Of a DNA stretch of 10,546 nt, positions 6,125-10,546 are shown one piece after another (position 1 is the stretch's first letter; every line of letters starts with the position of its first letter). The position numbers were made by a program, and so were the translations under genes. The DNA lies in the NCBI GenBank assembly GCA_019247865.1, contig JAFBAJ010000224.1, positions 1 through 10,546 on the forward strand. The letters are read 5' to 3'. This DNA comes from Acidobacteriota bacterium (lineage in GTDB: Bacteria > Acidobacteriota > Blastocatellia > Pyrinomonadales > Pyrinomonadaceae). The notes beneath the pieces were generated by a model. The model saw only the letters and a program-made list of their open reading frames with translations, had not been told where the DNA came from and made no database searches.

Positions 6125-7459
6125 ATGCGAAGAAGGTTTTTCTTAGGATTTCTGTCGCTCGCGGCAGTGGCGCTTTTGAGCTGCTCCGCGATGGCGCAAC
6201 AAAAATTTACCGCTCACTTGGACCCGTCGCAGGAAGTCCCGTCCACAGCTTCGACCGGCTCGGGCTCGTGCGTCGTGACGCTCAATGCGGCTGAAACTTC
6301 GATCAACGTCACCTGCACCTATCAGGGCTTAACGTCTGCCTTGCAGGCAGACCACATTCACGGCAATGCCGCGCCGGGCGCGAACGCCGCGGTCTTAATC
6401 AACTTTGGTGCGACGGGCGGCACCTCCGGCACGTTCACATTGGGGCCGCTCGCCATCACGCCGACGCAGGTGGCCTCGATGCGTGCGCATCTCTTCTACA
6501 TCAACCTGCACACCACCAACTTTCCCGGCGGCGAGATTCGCGGGCAGTTGAAGCAAGCTTCCTTCAGCGGCGTCTCAGACTTTGACGGAGACGGACGCTC
6601 GGACATCACCGTCTTTCGGCAGAGCGCCAACACGTTCTATATCCTGCGCAGCCTGACCAACACGCTGGAAGCAGACTTGTTCGGCTCCGGCACGGGAGAC
6701 AACTTTCTCAATAACACCGCCGACTTCGACGGCGACGGTCGCGCCGACGCGCTCATCATCAAGCTGGACGCGACCGGTCATGCGGTCTGGTCGATCCTGC
6801 AATCCGCCACCAACACCGTGCGCACAGTCGTCTGGGGAGATTTCAACGCAGCGGCCTCAGATTCGCTCGCCCCCGGCGATTATGACGGTGATGGGATAGA
6901 GGACATCGCCACTTTCCGGCGCACGACCGGCGTCTGGAATATCATTCAAAGCTCGAACGGACAGCAGCGCTTCGAGCAGTGGGGAGCCGCGACCGGCGTG
7001 GCTGCCACGAGCGATTTCCCGTGCGTCGGCGACTATGACGGCGACGGCATCACGGATTTGACCGCCGTCCGCGTGGAAGGCTCGAACCGCGTCTTCTACA
7101 TTCGCCAGAGCGCGACCAACACGCTCCGCGCCGTGATCTGGGGCGCTTCAACCGACGGCGTCTTCTTCTTCGCTAAGATTGACGTGGACGGAGACGGCAA
7201 GCAGGACGTGGCGGTCAACCGCACGGTCAGCGGCCAGAGAGTCCACTTCATACAGCGCAGCTCGGATGGTCAGCCGTACACGCTGGCATGGGGCGCGAGC
7301 GGCACCGGCTCGACCGCCCTCTTCGGCGATTATGACGGCGACGGGAAGACTGACTTCGTGGCGCGTGTGTCGAGCGGCGGAGTCCTGACCTGGAACATCT
7401 TCCAGAGCGCCTCGCAGACGCAAAGAACGGTCGTCTTCGGCGCAACCGGCGACCAGTAA
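6125..7459 (+). CDS. Secreted CHRD-domain protein with six FG-GAP/VCBS-like calcium-binding repeats
   Basis: The ATG at 6125 is preceded by AGGAAGGAG (6105-6113), 11 nt away, and opens with an export signal, giving 444 residues; upstream in-frame codons have no ribosome site. The signal could be cut at AMA-QQ by signal peptidase I, or Cys20 in LLSC could be lipidated. Residues about 25-143 form a CHRD domain, shown by FTAHLDPSQEVP, ADHIHG and the closing GGEIRGQL. The remainder is six repeats of about 50 residues, each with an Asp loop DxDGDGxxD starting near residues 152, 200, 252, 303, 353 and 402. Most end in a Q-S-(A/S)-x-x-T-x-R-x-x-x-W-G segment. Such loops bind calcium, and the array probably folds as a beta-propeller of FG-GAP/VCBS type. 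The likely role is at the cell surface or outside the cell, in adhesion or binding; no enzymatic motif is seen. A promoter with a palindrome (5986-6014) suggests regulated expression. Confidence 0.88.
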   Translation: MRRRFFLGFLSLAAVALLSCSAMAQQKFTAHLDPSQEVPSTASTGSGSCVVTLNAAETSINVTCTYQGLTSALQADHIHGNAAPGANAAVLINFGATGGTSGTFTLGPLAITPTQVASMRAHLFYINLHTTNFPGGEIRGQLKQASFSGVSDFDGDGRSDITVFRQSANTFYILRSLTNTLEADLFGSGTGDNFLNNTADFDGDGRADALIIKLDATGHAVWSILQSATNTVRTVVWGDFNAAASDSLAPGDYDGDGIEDIATFRRTTGVWNIIQSSNGQQRFEQWGAATGVAATSDFPCVGDYDGDGITDLTAVRVEGSNRVFYIRQSATNTLRAVIWGASTDGVFFFAKIDVDGDGKQDVAVNRTVSGQRVHFIQRSSDGQPYTLAWGASGTGSTALFGDYDGDGKTDFVARVSSGGVLTWNIFQSASQTQRTVVFGATGDQ

Positions 7460-7489
7460 GACCACCGGGTTAACTCTCGGTTCAGCACA

Positions 7490-7536
7490 GAGGGCACAGA
7501 GGAAGACAGAGTTTGATTCTCTTCCTCTGTGCCCTC
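7490..7536. terminator. Hairpin between the CHRD gene and the hydrolase remnant
   Basis: The arms 7490-7505 and 7521-7536 are perfect reverse complements over 16 nt with a 15-nt loop. Some pairing continues outside (for example 7487-7488 with 7538-7539). It begins 30 nt after the CHRD stop and may end that transcript, although only a weak T stretch follows. The purine-rich arm contains repeated ACAGAG/GCACAGAGG units, the style of dispersed intergenic repeats, so a mobile-repeat origin is possible. Confidence 0.6.
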
Positions 7537-7578
7537 CGTTCTTTGCCGGAAGCGCGAAGTGGAAAAGTGAGGTGCCGG

Positions 7579-7997
7579 ATGAGAAAGCTGCTGTGGCTGC
7601 TGCTGTTGTCGCTCGCCTCCGGCGGGGCGTCGATGGCGCAGACCGTCGCTCCCATCGGCGAGCTGCGCAAGCTCTTCGAGTACGATCAAAAGCTCCCGCT
7701 CGATCTGAGCTGGACAGGTTTTTCAAAACCGTGAGCGCGCTTGACGCCATCAACTACGTGCCCCACGCCGCGCCGACTCTGCTGCTCTTTCAGTTCTCGA
7801 ACTTCGAGCAGTATTTCAATGAAGCGGCGATGCAACGCTATGCACGCGCGGCGAGCGAACCTAAGCTCAGCAAGTGGTATGACACAGGGCACGAGTTGAA
7901 CGACCCGCAGGCGCTCCTAGACCGCGCCGCGTGGCTGCACAAACAGCTCGGCATCGGCTCGATCATCCCGTTCTTAAACCTTAAAGATCATGTCTGA
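7579..7997 (+). pseudogene. Alpha/beta hydrolase gene with internal deletion and frameshift
   Basis: The gene begins well: GAGG (7569-7572) lies 6 nt before the ATG at 7579, and the protein opens with a signal peptide (MRKLLWLLLLSLASGGASMA). It then reads GELRKLFEYDQKLPLDL, like the mature start of exported alpha/beta hydrolases. This frame stops at TGA 7732-7734 after 51 residues. From about 7713 the frame one base back is coding instead. It carries a typical hydrolase C-terminus: ALDAINYVPHAAPTLLLFQF, then SEPKLSKWYDTGHELNDP with what is probably the catalytic His, then a final helix ending at TGA 7995-7997. The central part, including the nucleophile elbow GxSxG and the acid residue, is absent. 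About 130 residues remain where I would expect near 280-330. I read this as a deletion joining the two ends out of frame. Its end overlaps the next gene by 8 nt, so the two once probably formed an operon. Confidence 0.75.
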
Positions 7998-8640
7998 GAC
8001 GAAGCCGGATCGGACGGCATTTACCGGAAAAGAGTTGGAGTTGATCGCGGCGCATCGCACGCCCCGGCAGGTGCAGCGATTTCTGAGCACGCTGCCTTAC
8101 AACTGGGAGCGCGAGGGCGCGTCGCAACGCTCCTTTCGTGAGGTCGTGCGGCGCGGCGAGGCGCATTGCATGGAGGCGGCGCTCTCGGCAGCGGTGATGC
8201 TGGAGCAGCACGGCTATCCGCCGCTGATCGTCAGTCTCGAATCAAAAGACCTGCTCGATCATGTGATCTTCGTCTTCCGGCACAAGGGATTGTGGGGCGC
8301 TGTCGCACGCTCGCGCGACATCGGCCTGCATGGACGCAAGCCGGTCTTTCATACTTTGCGCGCGCTCGCGTGGAGCTACTTCGATCCTTACGTTGATCTG
8401 ACGGCGCGACTCGTCGGCTACGGCCTGACCAATCTTTACGAGCTGGGCCGTTACGACTGGCGCTTCTCGCCCAACAATCTCTGGAAGGTCGAGAACCACC
8501 TGCGCGAGATGCCGCACACGCGCTTAAAATCTTCCGAGCGCAGATACCAGCAGCTCGTCGCGCGCTTCAAAGAGTTTCGCAGGACTCATCCGACCGGCGC
8601 GCCCGCTTACTTCGCCAGCCGCGACACGTGGATGCTCTAG
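7990..8640 (+). CDS. Transglutaminase-like protein (putative Cys-His-Asp hydrolase fold)
   Basis: This encodes 216 residues without a signal peptide or membrane helix. The segment GEAHCMEAALSAAVMLEQHGY contains Cys60 at the start of a helix; then LDHVIFVF gives His91 on a strand, and WGAVARSRD gives Asp110. This order and spacing fit the Cys-His-Asp triad of transglutaminase-like papain-fold proteins. A conserved-looking stretch follows: LHGRKPVF, SYFDPYVDLT, YGLTNLYELGRYDW and NLWKVE. I remember similar proteins annotated as hypothetical in other soil bacteria, but cannot name the family firmly. It may be an amidase or peptidase, or an inactive binder. The ATG lies inside the end of the hydrolase remnant (ATGTCTGA), which suggests translational coupling; its own ribosome site is weak. 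The stop codon interlocks with that of the opposite gene at 8637-8640. Confidence 0.8.
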   Translation: MSETKPDRTAFTGKELELIAAHRTPRQVQRFLSTLPYNWEREGASQRSFREVVRRGEAHCMEAALSAAVMLEQHGYPPLIVSLESKDLLDHVIFVFRHKGLWGAVARSRDIGLHGRKPVFHTLRALAWSYFDPYVDLTARLVGYGLTNLYELGRYDWRFSPNNLWKVENHLREMPHTRLKSSERRYQQLVARFKEFRRTHPTGAPAYFASRDTWML

Positions 8641-9215
8641 CCGCAACGATACCGCTTAAAGAGCAGCCACCCGGCCAGCCCGCCCACCAGCATCACCGCC
8701 CAGCCGACGAGAATCCCGCCGAAGAACATAAAGAGCAGGAACGCCGTGAAAAAATTGAACGAGAAGGCTTGCAGGCTCGAAAAGATCGAGAGCAGAAAGC
8801 CGAAGGTGACGAAGGACAGGAAGGCGACGGCACAGCCCTGCCAGAAAGCCTGTCCGCCCGTGCCGATATAGAGCGGGTCCAGAATCTTCGCGCCGCACGT
8901 GCCGCCGTAAAAGGCCGCCATCGCCGCCGTCGACAGCCACAACCCCAGATAAGCGAGCCAGACGCTCGCCCCCAGACTATTGTTGAGTGTGACGACGAGC
9001 AGGAGCAGGACGCCGGGCATTGCTCCCGCGACCGCGAACCAGGCCGCCGCCAGGAGGCGCGGATGCCGGACGTGCTCCCACAAATATATCTTGCGCAGCT
9101 CTTCGGCAGCAGCCTCGGAAGCTAAGGGCGCAGGCTCGACGGAGCGGCAACGCTCGCAGATCCTCAACAGGTTCCGGTAAGGCTCTCCGCAGACTTTGCA
9201 TCTGTCGCTGGACAT
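8637..9215 (-). CDS. Zinc-ribbon membrane protein with about four transmembrane helices
   Basis: The ATG at 9215 is preferred over the one at 9227 because GGAGG (9221-9225, minus strand) then sits five bases upstream; the earlier ATG overlaps that ribosome site. The 192-residue protein begins with a small zinc-binding module, C6-x2-C9-x10-C20-x2-C23, then a short acidic/alanine linker and helix (about 30-50). About four hydrophobic segments follow (roughly 54-77, 84-105, 126-146 and 152-186) and the end is basic (FKRYRCG). The zinc ribbon would lie on the cytoplasmic side. I do not recognise a named family; many bacterial proteins pair a zinc ribbon with a membrane domain and have no known function. 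It converges on the transglutaminase-like gene with interlocking stops. Upstream are two short inverted repeats (9251-9299) that may regulate it. Confidence 0.78.
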   Translation of the reverse strand: MSSDRCKVCGEPYRNLLRICERCRSVEPAPLASEAAAEELRKIYLWEHVRHPRLLAAAWFAVAGAMPGVLLLLVVTLNNSLGASVWLAYLGLWLSTAAMAAFYGGTCGAKILDPLYIGTGGQAFWQGCAVAFLSFVTFGFLLSIFSSLQAFSFNFFTAFLLFMFFGGILVGWAVMLVGGLAGWLLFKRYRCG

Positions 9216-9250
9216 GACTGCCTCCATCTTTCATCCGTCAAAAGCTTTCA

Positions 9251-9299
9251 CATGAGGCGCGTTCGCAAAGCTCATGCCAACCGCAAAAGAGCGCTCTTT
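9251..9299. promoter_or_regulatory. Inverted repeats upstream of the zinc-ribbon gene
   Basis: AAAGAGCGCTCTTT (9286-9299) is a perfect 14-bp palindrome. Closer to the gene, CATGAG (9251-9256) and CTCATG (9271-9276) form a 6-bp inverted repeat with a 14-nt spacer. Both lie in the 146-bp gap between the transporter stop and the zinc-ribbon start, where its promoter should be. I could not pick out convincing -35/-10 boxes. They could be operators or, for the palindrome, a weak terminator of the transporter transcript. Confidence 0.35.
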
Positions 9300-9361
9300 C
9301 CGGTATAGACTGTAGGCGCAATCTCATTGTGGACTTGTATTGTGCGAATCCATCGCGCCGC

Positions 9362-10309
9362 TCATGGCAATTTGCCGGAATCGTGGATGGAAGGGCGCGC
9401 GCCCGCGACTGTGTGAGCGATGACGGCGGCGATGATGATCGCGCCGCCGATGAGCGCCCAGCGCGAAGGCTGCTCGCCGAGCAGGAGAAAGACCCACACC
9501 GGATTCAGGATCGGCTCGATATAGCCGACGATGCCTGCGTCGAGCGAGCGCACGCCGCGCGCCATCCCCAAAGTGAAGAGCGTGTACGCGACGCCGATCT
9601 GCACGATGCCTAAGTACGAGACGGCGATGACATCATGCGCCGTCATCTTCTGAACGGCCGCGAAGCCCGCCGGGGCCAGTACGATGACCAGCAGCAGGTT
9701 GCCGTAGATGACCGAGGAGGCGCGGTTGACCGCCTGCGAGCGCGTGTGGCGCAGGAGCAGAACGTAGAACGCGAAGCAGAGCCCGGAGGCCAGCGCCGTC
9801 AGGTTGCCGCTCACATCCTGCGGCCGCAGCTTGCCGACAAAGAAGAGCGACATCCCGGCGATGCACGCGATGACCGTGAAGAGGTCTCGCTGCCGGAACT
9901 TCTCTTTGTAGAAGAGCGGTTCGAGGACGAGCACGTAGATCGGCGCGGTGTATTGCAGGAAGATCGCGTTGGCGGCGGTCGTGAGCTTGGTGGCGACGAC
10001 GAAGAGCAGCAGCAGCGCCGCATACAGGATCGAAGTGATGACCGTGATGCCGTTGAGGCCGAAGCCTTCGCGCCGCGTGAAGATGGCGACCGTCAGCGCC
10101 GCGAGCAGCGAACGCCAGAACGAAAGCTCATAGGCCGAGAGCGTCGTCCACTTGATAAAGAGGCCGCCCGTGCTCCACAGGATCGCCGCCGCCAGCACGA
10201 GCATCAGCGGCGATGAGAAATTCGTCGCGCTGCTGCTCGTCTCGGCGCGCCTCTTTTCTCGCGGCTCAGTTGGCAACGCCGTTGTGGGAAAGCGTCTCGC
10301 TCGCTTCAT
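9362..10309 (-). CDS. EamA-family (drug/metabolite transporter superfamily) permease
   Basis: A membrane permease of the drug/metabolite transporter superfamily with two EamA halves, about residues 35-158 and 168-302, and ten predicted helices. Family features are visible: FWRSLLA after the first helix pair, AIFLQYTAPIYVLVLEPLFYKEK at the end of the first half, and the matching YIEPILNPVWVFLLLGEQP in the second. Relatives export or import amino acids, nucleotides, sugars or other metabolites; the sequence does not reveal the substrate. The start is uncertain. ATG 10309 gives 315 residues and a 35-residue Arg/Ser-rich lead before helix 1. TTG 10276 would overlap the upstream gene by only 11 nt, and ATG 10204 sits at helix 1. 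None has a good ribosome site. Overlap with the upstream gene (stop 10266) implies an operon and coupled translation. Confidence 0.88.
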   Translation of the reverse strand: MKRARRFPTTALPTEPREKRRAETSSSATNFSSPLMLVLAAAILWSTGGLFIKWTTLSAYELSFWRSLLAALTVAIFTRREGFGLNGITVITSILYAALLLLFVVATKLTTAANAIFLQYTAPIYVLVLEPLFYKEKFRQRDLFTVIACIAGMSLFFVGKLRPQDVSGNLTALASGLCFAFYVLLLRHTRSQAVNRASSVIYGNLLLVIVLAPAGFAAVQKMTAHDVIAVSYLGIVQIGVAYTLFTLGMARGVRSLDAGIVGYIEPILNPVWVFLLLGEQPSRWALIGGAIIIAAVIAHTVAGARPSIHDSGKLP

Positions 10310-10546
10310 CGGCAAGAGTGTCGGTCTGAGTGTCGGCTGCTTCCTGCTCCTTCAGGTATTTTCCGAAGACGCCGTTCCAGGGCGGAATGACGATGGAGAC
10401 GGCTCCGGTCGCGCGCGCCATGCACGCCAGGCGGATGAGCGGCTGCGCCTCTTCGGTTTCGATGTAGCCGAACTCCTTGATCTTTCTGCCTTCGAGCTTC
10501 TTGACCCCGGTCAGCTTTGACGCGCCGCCGAGCACGCCGACCCAGC
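10266..10546 (-). CDS. C-terminal fragment of an unrecognised protein (partial)
   Basis: The frame is open from the right window edge to TGA at 10266-10268, giving 92 visible residues; the start lies outside, and the internal GTG at 10535 is not a convincing start. The visible part has an ordered region with IKEFGYIETEEAQPLIRLACMARA and then GAVSIVIPPWNGVFG, which looks like alternating helix and strand. It is followed by an acidic, probably disordered tail rich in Glu, Asp, Thr and Ala. I do not recognise the family. It overlaps the start of the EamA transporter by up to 44 nt, so the two are probably transcribed together. Confidence 0.65.
   Translation of the reverse strand, partial: WVGVLGGASKLTGVKKLEGRKIKEFGYIETEEAQPLIRLACMARATGAVSIVIPPWNGVFGKYLKEQEAADTQTDTLADEASETLSHNGVAN

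Noticed and set aside
7700-7735. Programmed -1 frameshift in the hydrolase remnant
   Set aside because: The T-rich stretch does not make a good X-XXY-YYZ slippery heptamer in frame, and the core of the hydrolase fold is missing, which a frameshift alone cannot explain.
7148-7753. 201-codon minus-strand frame across the CHRD gene end and the hairpin
   Set aside because: It crosses an intergenic hairpin and overlaps a well-supported gene; no ribosome site or family likeness.
8628-9125. 165-codon plus-strand frame opposite the zinc-ribbon gene
   Set aside because: Highly charged shadow of a membrane protein gene; the minus strand has the CxxC pairs, helices and a strong ribosome site.
9635-10216. 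193-codon plus-strand frame opposite the EamA transporter
   Set aside because: Extremely rich in Arg, Glu, Asp and Gln, the expected complement of a hydrophobic membrane gene; no independent support.

Overview
The window looks like a chromosomal segment of a fairly GC-rich soil-type bacterium. It most resembles the Acidobacteriota, perhaps the Blastocatellia/Pyrinomonadaceae side. I base this on recall of gene content: a large Ser/Thr kinase fused to a TolB-like domain and TPRs, a secreted CHRD plus FG-GAP/VCBS protein, an exported thimet-type M3 peptidase, and hairpin repeats in the intergenic gaps. There is no rRNA, tRNA, CRISPR array, transposase or phage gene, so placement is an inference.

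Layout from the left: the 3' end of a gene (1-144), then a small lipoprotein gene (221-715) whose C-terminus matches the end of the first, so the two look like tandem paralogues. Convergent with these is the kinase gene (726-3311, minus). A divergent intergenic region of about 240 bp holds a solo copy of a repeat and candidate promoters, followed by an exported M3 zinc oligopeptidase (3555-5588, plus). It ends in a very long hairpin whose left arm matches the repeat in front of the kinase. Next come a 61-residue two-helix membrane protein (5769-5954) and a good sigma70-type promoter with a perfect palindrome in its spacer (5986-6014). This drives the CHRD/FG-GAP secreted protein (6125-7459), which is followed by another hairpin (7490-7536).

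The right third begins with a broken alpha/beta hydrolase gene (7579-7997). Its signal-peptide end and its C-terminal end are joined out of frame, with the middle of the fold missing. Its remnant overlaps a transglutaminase-like protein (7990-8640). That gene meets a zinc-ribbon membrane protein on the other strand (8637-9215) so closely that the two stop codons interlock in one CTAG. Last are an EamA-type transporter (9362-10309, minus) and, overlapping its start, the 3' end of an unrecognised gene that runs off the window (10266-10546, minus).

Most genes have separate envelope, secretion, peptide-degradation or signalling roles, and I see no single multi-gene system. The features most worth a second look are the internally deleted hydrolase next to the transglutaminase-like gene, the palindrome inside the CHRD promoter, and the hairpin repeat family.
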